Of a stretch of 64,000 nt of DNA, positions 1-8,030 are shown piece after piece. The DNA is taken from NCBI GenBank assembly GCA_028693555.1, contig JAQUVD010000005.1:54106-118105 (forward strand). Direction: 5' to 3'. The translations under genes and the position numbers were made by a program. The notes under the pieces were generated by a model. It was given only the letters and a program-made list of their open reading frames with translations. It ran no database searches and was not told where the DNA came from. Numbering within the stretch: position 1 is the stretch's first letter; every line of letters starts with the position of its first letter. This DNA is from Hespellia sp. Its GTDB lineage: Bacteria; Bacillota; Clostridia; Lachnospirales; Lachnospiraceae.

Positions 1-255
1 TGTACCATGATCGATAAAAAGACCTTTTCCGATTGTTGCACCCGGATGAATCTCAATTCCGGTCTTTCTCGCTGCGCGCTGAGAAATCCACCTCGCCCGG
101 AAATAGTGGCCCTTCATATAATGCTTATGTGCTTTCCGATATTGTAATATTGCCTTAAAGCTGGGATATAAGAGCACTTCCCAGTCCGATTTAATTGCCG
201 GATCACGCTCTTTGATGACTTCAATCTCTTCTTTTATATATGAAAAAAAGTTCAT
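1..255 (-). CDS. cysE: Serine O-acetyltransferase, N-terminal part (cut by window edge)
   Basis: This is the N-terminal 85 residues of a serine acetyltransferase, which makes O-acetylserine from serine and acetyl-CoA as the first committed step of cysteine synthesis. The visible part has the typical helical region (KERDPAIKSDWEVLLYPSFK) and runs into the left-handed beta-helix start (GIEIHPGATIGKG, then FIDHGT), which matches the short EpsC/CysE type. The start ATG at 255 has AAGGAGG just upstream. The gene lies downstream of a T-box leader with a Cys (UGC) specifier, so it should be induced when tRNA-Cys is uncharged. The remainder, and possibly cysS, lies beyond the window edge. Confidence 0.92.
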   Translation of the reverse strand, partial: MNFFSYIKEEIEVIKERDPAIKSDWEVLLYPSFKAILQYRKAHKHYMKGHYFRARWISQRAARKTGIEIHPGATIGKGLFIDHGT

Positions 256-274
256 GATAACCTCCTTGATATAT

Positions 275-316
275 CATTTTCTGACGGGCTATTTTCATTT
301 TCTGACGGGATATTTT
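275..316. repeat. Tandem 21-bp direct repeat in the cysE leader
   Basis: Two adjacent 21-bp units begin at 275 and 296 and differ at a single base. They contain the words TTTTCTGACGGG and TATTTT. They lie between the T-box terminator and the cysE ribosome site, next to the hairpin at 324-354, so both may belong to one inserted element. No function can be assigned from sequence. Confidence 0.85.
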
Positions 317-323
317 CAATTGG

Positions 324-354
324 GGACGTAGTATAATTGAATAATACTACGTCC
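324..354. repeat. Perfect 11-bp inverted repeat in the cysE leader
   Basis: GGACGTAGTAT (324-334) and ATACTACGTCC (344-354) form a perfect hairpin with a 9-nt loop. It is preceded by TTGGG on the plus strand. There is no U-tract for minus-strand transcription, so it is not an ordinary terminator. The GGGGACGT-type stem resembles palindromes mobilised by REP-associated Y1 transposases as I recall them; that link is an inference. Confidence 0.75.
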
Positions 355-363
355 TTAACTGCG

Positions 364-615
364 AAAAAAGACTTCGCCTCCTGCTATAGAGGCGAAGTCA
401 TATCCGCGGTTCCACTCTGATTTGAAGATATCTTTCATCTTCACTTGATGCACGTAACGTGTGCTGTCCGTATCCGGCTACTGTCCTTTCACCAGATCAA
501 CTCCCAAATGCACTTCATCCACTCTTTCCTGAAAACTGCTTACAGCCGATGGCAGTTTCTCTCTGTCAGTTCCACGTGAACTACTCTCTTCGTTCTTCGT
601 CTTTACGATATATAA
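364..615 (-). promoter_or_regulatory. T-box riboswitch, cysteine specifier, controlling cysE
   Basis: The minus strand carries the T-box core TGGAACCGCGG (414-404), preceded by AGAG and followed by the terminator hairpin. Upstream, the expected specifier-loop context reads GAAG-TGC-ATTT with TGC at 512-510, which specifies cysteine. A consensus promoter lies at 647-619. The family senses uncharged tRNA: binding stabilises an antiterminator and lets transcription read into cysE. About 110 nt containing a tandem repeat and an extra hairpin separate this leader from the cysE start, which is unusually long. Confidence 0.92.
370..399 (-). terminator. T-box terminator hairpin
   Basis: GACTTCGCCTC and GAGGCGAAGTC pair over 11 bp with an 8-nt loop, followed on the minus strand by a T6 run (369-364). 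It sits directly after the T-box antiterminator sequence and is the off state of the cysE riboswitch. Confidence 0.93.
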
Positions 616-618
616 TCT

Positions 619-647
619 ATTCTATGAAATATTTGATGATTTGTCAA
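619..647 (-). promoter_or_regulatory. Promoter of the T-box/cysE transcript
   Basis: The minus strand reads TTGACA (647-642), a 17-bp spacer, then TAGAAT (624-619). This is close to sigma-A consensus and places the start just ahead of the T-box leader. The -35 lies immediately before the stop codon of the upstream acetyltransferase gene. Confidence 0.85.
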
Positions 648-651
648 CTCA

Positions 652-1815
652 TTAAACAATCTCATTCAAAAATACATGCTTCAACAATTTTATCTTCTTC
701 AGTTCTTCTATCAATTTCTCCGTCAGAATCACGCCATCATCTTTGGCTATATCAGCGATTGTTCGATACCCAAAAACAAAACTGGTAAACGCATCGATAG
801 TGAGAACCCCATCAGAATCTTCAGTATCTCTCACCAGCATCTCATCGAGATCCGGTCGATACTGCATCTTCACAATTCGATTATTCTGAACCAGCAGCGG
901 ATCAATCATTGCAAATGAGCACTGGAGTGGCTGCTGGTCCACCGTTTTTAAAGTTCTCAGAAACGTGTCCAAATGGAGAATACGGGCCATAATCATCGGT
1001 CTTTCTTCGACCGTAGAGCTTTTCTTTCGTCCACACTTTTCTATCGCTTCCTGTAGACCTTTCATCATTCCAATGCACTGCACTTCTTTCGACTCATCTT
1101 CAACCATCTCATAGACTGCTTGTAGGAATGCCTCTTCATAACCGTCCAGAAACAGCGGCTCGCGAATCGAGAGTTCTTCTTCCTTATCGTATGCAAATAT
1201 CCCTACTAATTTCCGACCACAATATACCATCTTCACATTTCCATGTTCACTTCGCTGTTCCAACAGCATCGTTTCATAATATGCCTTACTGTGTATCGCA
1301 TACACCTGATATGACCCCGAAATCAGCTTTCGTGAAAATGCCGCGAGCTTTCCTGCATCCACTTCTTTGGCATCTCGCACTTCATACTTCGAATCACATT
1401 CTTTCCCGGTCAGTTTCATCTGAATCTGATTGTACACAAACCGGAAGTCATATGGAAGGTAGATTGCTTCTGCCGCCGGCATTAGAAATGTAAACGGTTC
1501 CTTCTTTCGGTACATAGCCTCCATTGCCTGAAGAAGAAGCTTTCGCATCATTCCTCTTCCACGGTATTTTGCTTCGGTTGCAACCGCAATAATATAATGC
1601 AGATGAAACTTCCGATCCTCTATCTGAACCCTGTATGGATTCAATTGTAGCATCGCACGTATCTTTTCATCTTCATCAATGACATAGACCTCATTGTCTC
1701 TTGTCTTAATCTGATAATAATAATCCAAAAAAGCCTCTGTGTCCTCTGCAAACACAGATTCCCACAGGGCTCTTGTGATATTATGTTCTTCTCTTTCTAA
1801 CTTACGAAGTTCCAT
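652..1815 (-). CDS. GNAT-family N-acetyltransferase, Eis-like architecture
   Basis: This is a predicted cytoplasmic acetyl-CoA-dependent acetyltransferase of about 387 residues. The acetyl-CoA loop is visible as KYRGRGMMRKLL near residue 88, after the GNAT strand HYIIAVATEAKYRG. The length and the later segments (a second GNAT-like domain, then a C-terminal sterol-carrier-like part ending LLKHVFLNEIV) fit the three-part Eis-like group. Family members modify amines, but the substrate here cannot be read. ATG at 1815 is preferred because AGGAG sits 7 nt upstream; the earlier ATG at 1821 is too close to it. It follows ispF by 17 bp and is probably in the same operon. Confidence 0.8.
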   Translation of the reverse strand: MELRKLEREEHNITRALWESVFAEDTEAFLDYYYQIKTRDNEVYVIDEDEKIRAMLQLNPYRVQIEDRKFHLHYIIAVATEAKYRGRGMMRKLLLQAMEAMYRKKEPFTFLMPAAEAIYLPYDFRFVYNQIQMKLTGKECDSKYEVRDAKEVDAGKLAAFSRKLISGSYQVYAIHSKAYYETMLLEQRSEHGNVKMVYCGRKLVGIFAYDKEEELSIREPLFLDGYEEAFLQAVYEMVEDESKEVQCIGMMKGLQEAIEKCGRKKSSTVEERPMIMARILHLDTFLRTLKTVDQQPLQCSFAMIDPLLVQNNRIVKMQYRPDLDEMLVRDTEDSDGVLTIDAFTSFVFGYRTIADIAKDDGVILTEKLIEELKKIKLLKHVFLNEIV

Positions 1816-1832
1816 AATCATTCTCCTATTAT

Positions 1833-2375
1833 TTATGCATGTTTACAGCCCGGACATCCAGCACATCGCTCATCAGATGGCGTTACATCATAACTGCAAT
1901 TCATCATCTTTTCGAGCGCACAGATTGCCTGTGAGGAAATGCCCTCACCCGTCCCGGTAAAACCAAGTCCCTCTTCCGTCGTTGCTTTCAGATTCACCTG
2001 ATTCTCGTCAATCTGCAGTGCCTCTGCAATGTTCCTCTTCATCGCCGCCATATGCGGTGCCATCTTCGGGCGCTGTGCAATCACAGTCGCATCAATATTT
2101 TCAATAATATACATATGATCATCAAGCAGACTGCCCACATGCTTCAACAATTCTATGCTGGAAATTCCTTTATACTTTGGGTCCGTATCCGGAAAATGCT
2201 GCCCGATATCCCCCAATGCAGCTGCGCCTAAAAGCGCATCCATAATCGCATGGACAAGTACGTCTGCATCCGAATGTCCAAGAAGCCCCTTCTCATACGG
2301 AATTGTAACTCCGCCTAATATCAAGGGTCTCCCTTCCACCAATCTGTGAACATCGTATCCCATTCCTACCCGCAT
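1833..2375 (-). CDS. ispF: 2-C-methyl-D-erythritol 2,4-cyclodiphosphate synthase with Cys-rich tail
   Basis: IspF converts CDP-ME 2-phosphate to MEcPP and CMP in the non-mevalonate isoprenoid pathway. The metal ligands are visible as D8 and H10 (GYDVHR) and H42, with the GHSDAD and [12 protein letters not shown] motifs of the family. The protein is 180 residues against about 158 normally; the extra C-terminal tail holds four cysteines in the order C-x10-C-x2-C-x2-C followed by KH (CAGCPGCKH). That tail looks metal-binding and is not part of the usual fold. The ribosome site AAGGAG lies in the end of the upstream gene, so translation may be coupled. Confidence 0.95.
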   Translation of the reverse strand: MRVGMGYDVHRLVEGRPLILGGVTIPYEKGLLGHSDADVLVHAIMDALLGAAALGDIGQHFPDTDPKYKGISSIELLKHVGSLLDDHMYIIENIDATVIAQRPKMAPHMAAMKRNIAEALQIDENQVNLKATTEEGLGFTGTGEGISSQAICALEKMMNCSYDVTPSDERCAGCPGCKHA

Positions 2376-2378
2376 CTT

Positions 2379-2717
2379 CTATTTCTCCTTAACGTCCGCT
2401 TCTACAGCCTCTGAATCCTCGTCCTCTGAATCCTGTTCCTCTATTTTCTTGATTGCTTTCTGCGCTTCCTCTGCGCCTTCTTTTGCATCCTCTTCATCTA
2501 CTTCCACAGGATCTTCCGAATTGATATTCTTATACAGGTTACGAATGGCATAAACAATCAAAAATACGCCAGCCCCCAAAAATACAGCCGCAAAAATCAT
2601 AAACAGCACCTTCTTATCCGTGTCTGTTCCCCATACATTCTGAAATAAATTATATCCAGTATACGAAAGATACATTCCCGCTACAATCCAGATTACATTT
2701 CTTGATTTGTTTGACAT
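2379..2717 (-). CDS. Small two-helix membrane protein with acidic tail, function unknown
   Basis: I do not recognise a named family. The 112-residue product has two hydrophobic segments (about residues 7-26 and 36-57) and a long, highly acidic C-terminal tail rich in Glu and Asp (EDPVEVDEEDAKEGAEEAQ onward). It is predicted to sit in the inner membrane with a charged soluble tail. Start ATG 2717 has GAGGAG 7 nt upstream, whereas the ATG at 2732 overlaps that ribosome site. It ends 3 bp before ispF and probably begins the ispF-acetyltransferase operon. Confidence 0.7.
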   Translation of the reverse strand: MSNKSRNVIWIVAGMYLSYTGYNLFQNVWGTDTDKKVLFMIFAAVFLGAGVFLIVYAIRNLYKNINSEDPVEVDEEDAKEGAEEAQKAIKKIEEQDSEDEDSEAVEADVKEK

Positions 2718-2865
2718 ATTCAATCTCCTCATATAATAAGTGTATCTCCAATAAAAATAATGGGAATGCACTTATCTCTTTCTACAAAACGTTATATCTA
2801 TACTAACATATTATTTCTCTTTTTGAAACACAAGAATTTATCATTATGCTGCATATTTGACAAAT

Positions 2866-2897
2866 AAAAAAGAACCCGAACTCTTCGGATCCTTCTT
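2866..2897 (-). terminator. Terminator of the tRNA-Val/tRNA-Met transcript
   Basis: On the minus strand GAAGGATCCGAA and TTCGGGTTC pair with G-T wobbles around a 3-nt loop, followed by TTTTTT (2871-2866). It lies 4 nt after tRNA-Met. Confidence 0.8.
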
Positions 2898-2900
2898 GAA

Positions 2901-2974
2901 TAGCTGGAACTGGATTTGAACCAGCGACACCACGGGTATGAACCGTGTGCTCTAGCCAACTGAGCTATCCAGCC
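2901..2974 (-). tRNA. tRNA-Met (CAT anticodon)
   Basis: The 74-nt cloverleaf begins GGCTGGATAGCTCAG. The D-stem is GCTC/GAGC, the anticodon stem CACGG/CCGTG encloses loop TTCATAC (anticodon CAT), and the T-arm is GCTGG-TTCAAAT-CCAGT. The acceptor stem closes with TCCAGCT and discriminator A; CCA is not encoded. The first base pair is G-T rather than the C-A mismatch of initiators, so this is elongator Met. A lysidine-type tRNA-Ile(CAT) cannot be fully excluded by eye. Confidence 0.9.
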
Positions 2975-3030
2975 ATAAATAATCTTCACACTTATCATTC
3001 CTATAATTCATAAGAACTGTAAATGTAAAA

Positions 3031-3103
3031 TGGGACCTACAGGGCTCGAACCTGTGACCCCCTGCTTGTAAGGCAGGTGCTCTCCCAGCTGAGCTAAGAT
3101 CCC
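3031..3103 (-). tRNA. tRNA-Val (TAC anticodon)
   Basis: The 73-nt cloverleaf begins GGGATCTTAGCTCAGCTGGG. The anticodon stem CTGCC/(G)CAGG encloses loop TTACAAG, giving anticodon TAC. The T-arm is ACAGG-TTCGAGC-CCTGT and the acceptor end AGGTCCC-A mirrors GGGATCT with a wobble pair. It lies 56 bp upstream of tRNA-Met and shares its promoter and terminator. Confidence 0.95.
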
Positions 3104-3139
3104 TGGGTTTGCAAGCCCCTGTTTCGAACTTGCTTTGCT

Positions 3140-3169
3140 ATTATACTATTATCATTTGCATTATGTCAA
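3140..3169 (-). promoter_or_regulatory. Promoter of the tRNA-Val/tRNA-Met operon
   Basis: TTGACA (3169-3164), an 18-bp spacer and TATAAT (3145-3140) form a perfect-box promoter about 37 bp before tRNA-Val, consistent with strong stable-RNA expression. Confidence 0.9.
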
Positions 3170-3329
3170 CACTTTTTTACAACTTTTTCATCATTTCTAG
3201 CTTTATCAGAAAACACCGCTAGAAGTTTGCATATATATTTTGGGAAAGTGCGCTGCGCCTGCGAGCGTTAATGAAAGTCTTCAACACCAACTTCAGCTCC
3301 CAGACACCACGCGCAATCCAAATTGTAAT

Positions 3330-6300
3330 TTATTTAAAGTATTTTACACCAGATTCAAAGATCTTCAGATCCTGCTCACCGTAAATATTAACAGCTACTG
3401 AATCCCCACGTCTCTCTGAATGTGCCATCTTACCGAGCACACGACCATCCGGGCTCGTAATACCTTCGATACTTCTATAAGAGCCGTTAACATTCCACTC
3501 TTCATCCATGCTCACATTTCCGTCAAGATCACAATACTGAGTCGCAACCTGTCCGTTTGTGAAGAGCTTGTCAAGCCATGCTTCGCTTGCAACAAAGCGA
3601 CCTTCACCATGTGATGCAGGGTTCGTGTATACACTGCCCAGTGCTGCTTCCTGAAGCCAAGGTGACTTATTCGATACAACCTTTGTATATACCATCTTTG
3701 AGATATGTCGTCCGATTGTATTATATGTCAATGTAGGCGAATCTTCCGTTTGTCCGGTAATCTCACCATTTGGAACCAAACCAAGTTTTACAAGAGCCTG
3801 GAATCCGTTGCAAATGCCAAGCGCAAGTCCGTCTCTCTCTTTTAACAGCTTCGTAACTGCTTCTTTGATCTTTGCGTTTTGGAATGCTGTCGCAAAGAAT
3901 TTTGCAGATCCGTCCGGTTCATCACCTGCGCTAAATCCGCCTGGGAACATGATCATCTGCGCCTGATTAATTGCAGCTTCAAATTCTGTCACAGAATCAC
4001 GAATTCCTGCCGCGTCCAGGTTTTTAAATACTTTGATGATTGCCTTTGCTCCTGCACGTTCAAATGCCTTTGCACTGTCATACTCACAGTTCGTTCCCGG
4101 GAACACCGGAATAAACACGGTTGGCTGTGCGATCTTATGGCTGCAGATATGAATCTCTTTTGCATCATACAATGGACTTTCAACCGCTTTGTCTTCTGTA
4201 TCTCCTGAAACGGTAGCAAATACCTTTTCCAATGTCTCTGTCCATGCTGCAGTTGCCTCGTTAAGAGGAAGTTCCATCGATCCATAATGAATGCTCTGAT
4301 CCGCTGTCACTTCACCAATCAATGTATATGTAATTGCAAGTTCAGATACTTTATCAGCCGGAACTTCAGCAATAATATCACCAAAAGCCGGAGCAAATAA
4401 ATCTCTGCTATCTACATTTGCTTCCACCTTCGCGCCCATTCCATTGCCAAACGCCATCTTAGACACTGCCGGCGCAATACCCTGACGATCCAAAACATAA
4501 GCAGATATAATTTTACCTTTCTGAATGTCCTCGTGGAATTTTCCGTACTGATCCATGATCTGACTATATACCGGGAGATCATACTCATCCTTTTCAATGC
4601 GCAGCCATACTAATTTATTGCCGGCCGCCTTGAATTCCGGTGTAATAATATCCTGCTGTTTCGCCACATCCACAGCAAACGATACTAAAGTTGGTGGTAC
4701 GTCAATCTCGTTAAATGTTCCTGACATACTGTCCTTGCCACCGATAGACGGAAGACCAAAACCAATCTGTGCTTCATATGCTCCAAGAAGTGCTGCAAAT
4801 GGCTGACTCCATCTGGATGGATCTTCTGTCATTCTGCGGAAATATTCCTGGAATGTAAAGCGAATCTTCTTGTAATCTCCACCTGCCGCAACAATCTTTG
4901 CAACCGACTCAACAACCGCATAGATTGCACCATGATACGGACTCCAGCTTGAAAGATAAGGGTCAAATCCAAAACTCATCATCGTTACTGTATCGCATTT
5001 TCCTTTTAATACAGGAAGCTTTGCAACCATAGCCTGTGTCTCGGTCATCTGATATTTGCCGCCGTGTGGCATAAATACCGAGCCCGCTCCGATTGATCCA
5101 TCAAACATCTCAACGAGTCCCTTCTGCGAACACTCATTCAAATCTTTTAACGTCTCAAGCCACTTTGCTCTGACATCTGACACTTCACTTCTCACTAAGA
5201 TACTGTCTGCTCTATTCGGGATATCAACAGCAACGGTTGTCTCCTGATGCGCACCGTTTGTATCCAAAAATGCTCTCGCAATATTTACAATCTCTTTGCC
5301 TCTCCATGATAAGACAAGTCTCGGCGACTCCGTTACGACTGCAACCTCAATCGCTTCGAGGTTCTCTTCCTTGGCATAGGCAAGGAACTGCTCAACATCT
5401 TTTGCTTCAACAACCACTGCCATTCGTTCCTGAGACTCAGAAATTGCGATTTCTGTTCCGTCAAGACCGGCATATTTTTTCGGTACTTTATCAAGGTCAA
5501 TCTGAAGCCCCGGTGCTAATTCGCCAATGGCAACAGAGACTCCGCCGGCACCAAAGTCATTACACACTTTAATCAATCCACTGACTTCTTCTCTTCTGAA
5601 TAATCTCTGCAGCTTACGCTCTGTAGGTGCATTTCCCTTCTGAACCTCTGCTCCGCATGTCTCAATAGATTCCTCTGTATGAACTTTCGATGATCCAGTT
5701 GCGCCGCCACATCCGTCTCGTCCGGTACGGCCACCGAGCAGGATAATGATATCCCCCGGTTCTGCGTGTTCTCTCTTAACCGCTCTTCTCGGAGCTGCTC
5801 CAAGAACTGCACCAATCTCCATACGTTTTGCAACATAATTCGGATGATAAATCTCTTTGACCGCTCCTGTTGCAAGACCAATCTGGTTACCGTAAGAACT
5901 ATATCCATGAGCTGCCTCACGAACTAATTTCTTCTGTGGTAGTTTCCCCTTTAATGTCTCATTTGCAGATACCGTTGGGTCAGCGGCACCTGTTACACGC
6001 ATTGCCTGATATACATAAGTACGTCCGGAAAGTGGATCACGGATTGCACCTCCAAGACAGGTTGCAGCCCCACCAAATGGCTCAATCTCTGTCGGATGGT
6101 TATGTGTCTCATTTTTAAAATTCACAAGCCACTCTTCTTCTACGCCATCAACCTCAACCGGGACAACGATACTGCAGGCATTAATCTCATCAGATTCTTC
6201 CTGGTCCGCAAGCTTTCCTTCTTTTTTGAGCTTTCTCATTGCCATGAGTGCAAGATCCATCAAACATACAAACTTGTCCTCACGTCCTTTGAAAATCTCG

Positions 6301-7085
6301 CTGTGATCTGCCAGATATTTTTTATATGTATCTTCCATTGGCTTTCTATAATCACCATCACCAAAAGCTACATCTGTCAGCTCTGTTGAAAACGTTGTAT
6401 GACGGCAGTGATCAGACCAATATGTATCAAGCACGCGAATCTCAGTCATGGATGGATCGCGTTTCTCTTCACCCTTAAAATAGTTCTGAATATGGAGGAA
6501 ATCCTTAAATGTCATCGCAAGTCCAAGTGAATCATACAATTCCTGAAGCTTATCCTCTGTCATATCTGCAAATCCTTCAAAAATAATCACATCTGCAGGA
6601 TCTTCGAACTCTGTCACCAGAGTCTCTGGCATGGTAAGATCTGTCTCTCTTGAATCAACTGGATTAATACAGTGCTCTTTGACAGCCTCAAACTCTTCCT
6701 CTGTCACAGTTCCTTCAATGACATAAGTTGTAGCAGTCTTGATAATCGGCTGTTCGTCTTCCCTGATAAACTGTACACACTGCACTGCTGAATCTGCTCT
6801 CTGGTCAAACTGTCCCGGCAAATATTCTACAGAAAACACTCTGTCACTCTCATTCATTGGAAATGTATCATGAAATAATATGTCTACCGGCGGTTCAGCG
6901 AAAATGCCGCTGCATGCTTTTTCAAATGTTTCATCTGTCACATTCTCTACATCATAGCGAATCAGTTCCCTTACGCCTGTCAAATCCTTTAATCCCAAAT
7001 AGTTTCGCAGTTCATGGCGCAATTTTTTTGCCTGCACAGCGAATTCTGGTTTCTTTTCCACATACACTCGTTTTACATTACTCAT
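3330..7085 (-). CDS. purL: Phosphoribosylformylglycinamidine synthase, single-chain
   Basis: This 1251-residue protein performs the ATP- and glutamine-dependent conversion of FGAR to FGAM in purine synthesis. It is the long clostridial form in which PurS-like, PurL synthetase and PurQ glutaminase parts are fused. Visible marks include LDTYWSDHCRHTTF, the ATP-site region NFKNETHNHPTEIEPFGGAAT, and a C-terminal class I glutaminase beginning PTVFIPVFPGTNCEYDSA. The glutaminase nucleophile is C1092 in GICNGFQ, with H1222 and E1224 in MAHSERRG. ATG 7085 has GGAGG 6 nt upstream. No other pur gene lies beside it, but a purine permease is nearby. Confidence 0.97.
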   Translation of the reverse strand: MSNVKRVYVEKKPEFAVQAKKLRHELRNYLGLKDLTGVRELIRYDVENVTDETFEKACSGIFAEPPVDILFHDTFPMNESDRVFSVEYLPGQFDQRADSAVQCVQFIREDEQPIIKTATTYVIEGTVTEEEFEAVKEHCINPVDSRETDLTMPETLVTEFEDPADVIIFEGFADMTEDKLQELYDSLGLAMTFKDFLHIQNYFKGEEKRDPSMTEIRVLDTYWSDHCRHTTFSTELTDVAFGDGDYRKPMEDTYKKYLADHSEIFKGREDKFVCLMDLALMAMRKLKKEGKLADQEESDEINACSIVVPVEVDGVEEEWLVNFKNETHNHPTEIEPFGGAATCLGGAIRDPLSGRTYVYQAMRVTGAADPTVSANETLKGKLPQKKLVREAAHGYSSYGNQIGLATGAVKEIYHPNYVAKRMEIGAVLGAAPRRAVKREHAEPGDIIILLGGRTGRDGCGGATGSSKVHTEESIETCGAEVQKGNAPTERKLQRLFRREEVSGLIKVCNDFGAGGVSVAIGELAPGLQIDLDKVPKKYAGLDGTEIAISESQERMAVVVEAKDVEQFLAYAKEENLEAIEVAVVTESPRLVLSWRGKEIVNIARAFLDTNGAHQETTVAVDIPNRADSILVRSEVSDVRAKWLETLKDLNECSQKGLVEMFDGSIGAGSVFMPHGGKYQMTETQAMVAKLPVLKGKCDTVTMMSFGFDPYLSSWSPYHGAIYAVVESVAKIVAAGGDYKKIRFTFQEYFRRMTEDPSRWSQPFAALLGAYEAQIGFGLPSIGGKDSMSGTFNEIDVPPTLVSFAVDVAKQQDIITPEFKAAGNKLVWLRIEKDEYDLPVYSQIMDQYGKFHEDIQKGKIISAYVLDRQGIAPAVSKMAFGNGMGAKVEANVDSRDLFAPAFGDIIAEVPADKVSELAITYTLIGEVTADQSIHYGSMELPLNEATAAWTETLEKVFATVSGDTEDKAVESPLYDAKEIHICSHKIAQPTVFIPVFPGTNCEYDSAKAFERAGAKAIIKVFKNLDAAGIRDSVTEFEAAINQAQMIMFPGGFSAGDEPDGSAKFFATAFQNAKIKEAVTKLLKERDGLALGICNGFQALVKLGLVPNGEITGQTEDSPTLTYNTIGRHISKMVYTKVVSNKSPWLQEAALGSVYTNPASHGEGRFVASEAWLDKLFTNGQVATQYCDLDGNVSMDEEWNVNGSYRSIEGITSPDGRVLGKMAHSERRGDSVAVNIYGEQDLKIFESGVKYFK

Positions 7086-7129
7086 GGTTGTCCTCCGTTA
7101 AGGTTATATTCTGTTACATAACTGTCTAT

Positions 7130-7158
7130 AGTTTAGCACATTTTTTACTGGAAGTTAA
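7130..7158 (-). promoter_or_regulatory. Possible purL promoter
   Basis: TTAACT (7158-7153), a 17-bp spacer and TAAACT (7135-7130) lie in the 69-bp gap before purL. Both boxes are imperfect. I see no purine riboswitch in this short leader. Confidence 0.4.
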
Positions 7159-7871
7159 CCTCTAACTTCACTAATTGTGATCTTTTTCTTTCGGTATATT
7201 TTGTCATATATGATACTTATAATCAGTACAATCAAAAGGCTTATCACAAACATCATTCCAATCCGAAAAGCCATGTCCGCGAAAAAGCCTTCCGGGAGCA
7301 TGCGAATCATATAATCTGATCTCGGATCAAAAATCCACAAATCATTCGTAAAAAACACTTCATGAAACTTCGTGAAAAATGTATTGAAATCCAGTGCTGC
7401 ATAAATCCCCACTGCGAGCGTTCCAATCGCTGCAAATCCAAGTCCCAGTTGATAACATCTAGGGAGCAAACGCTTCAAATCCACTTTTGTTACAATCATC
7501 ACGCCCAGACACAACACTAGTAATCCAAGCGCAATCAGCCTCAATTTCAAACCACCAAGAAAAAGCTTCTGCACGTCTGCCATATGTGTCTTGTCCTGAT
7601 CGTTAAAAAACTCCTGATTCTCCACCCCTCCAATTGTCGTATACACAACAAGATCCTCTCTGTTTCCTCTCAGATATGCCATCATCTCATGTGTTACATC
7701 CATCACATCATCCAGCTTCATGGTCAGGTCATTTGTGACATTGTATTTTTCATACTCCTTTTGGTACCAGTCAAAATCACTGTATACTGCCACTTCAAAG
7801 CTGGTAATCAGCAGTGCAAAAATAAGTGCAAGCGATGCCACAACACCAAGTATCCATCGTAACCGTTTCAT
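7155..7871 (-). CDS. DUF1461/TIGR01906 integral membrane protein, Lit-type
   Basis: This 238-residue polytopic protein has hydrophobic segments near residues 7-25, 108-127, 142-160 and 203-223. It carries the DUF1461 hallmark after a membrane segment (FNTFFTKFHEVFF, then WIFDPRSDYMIRMLPEGFF). Characterised members (Lit) move an acyl chain within bacterial lipoproteins to give lyso-form lipoproteins; conserved histidines here are H61, H96 and H170. Whether this protein has that activity is inferred from family only. Its stop lies 69 bp before purL, so read-through is possible, though a weak promoter lies between them. Confidence 0.8.
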   Translation of the reverse strand: MKRLRWILGVVASLALIFALLITSFEVAVYSDFDWYQKEYEKYNVTNDLTMKLDDVMDVTHEMMAYLRGNREDLVVYTTIGGVENQEFFNDQDKTHMADVQKLFLGGLKLRLIALGLLVLCLGVMIVTKVDLKRLLPRCYQLGLGFAAIGTLAVGIYAALDFNTFFTKFHEVFFTNDLWIFDPRSDYMIRMLPEGFFADMAFRIGMMFVISLLIVLIISIIYDKIYRKKKITISEVRG

Positions 7872-7963
7872 TTCATCCCCTCCAAAATCATATATTTCTT
7901 CTCATCATACACGCTTGCGAAATGTTGTGCAAGAATGAATGGTTTGGAAAATCAAAAAGATAA

Positions 7964-8029
7964 GAGCCTGCAAAGTATCATCACGGACACTTTGCAGGCT
8001 CTCATTGGAAATCTTCCACCAACTTGATC
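7964..8029 (-). repeat. Terminator-type hairpin with conserved flank, relative of the element at 16989-17218
   Basis: GAGCCTGCAAAGT (7964-7976) and ACTTTGCAGGCTC (7989-8001) pair perfectly over 13 bp around TATCATCACGGAC-type sequence. On the minus strand it is followed by TTATCTTTTTG, so it can terminate the purine permease transcript. The first 26 bases and the 3' flank (CTTCCACCAA) match the ends of the 230-bp element at 16989, which also lies directly behind a minus-strand stop codon. Confidence 0.85.
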
Positions 8030-8030
8030 T

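Noticed and set aside
2798..2998. 66-residue minus-strand frame over tRNA-Met
   Set aside because: It is simply translated tRNA sequence plus flanks.
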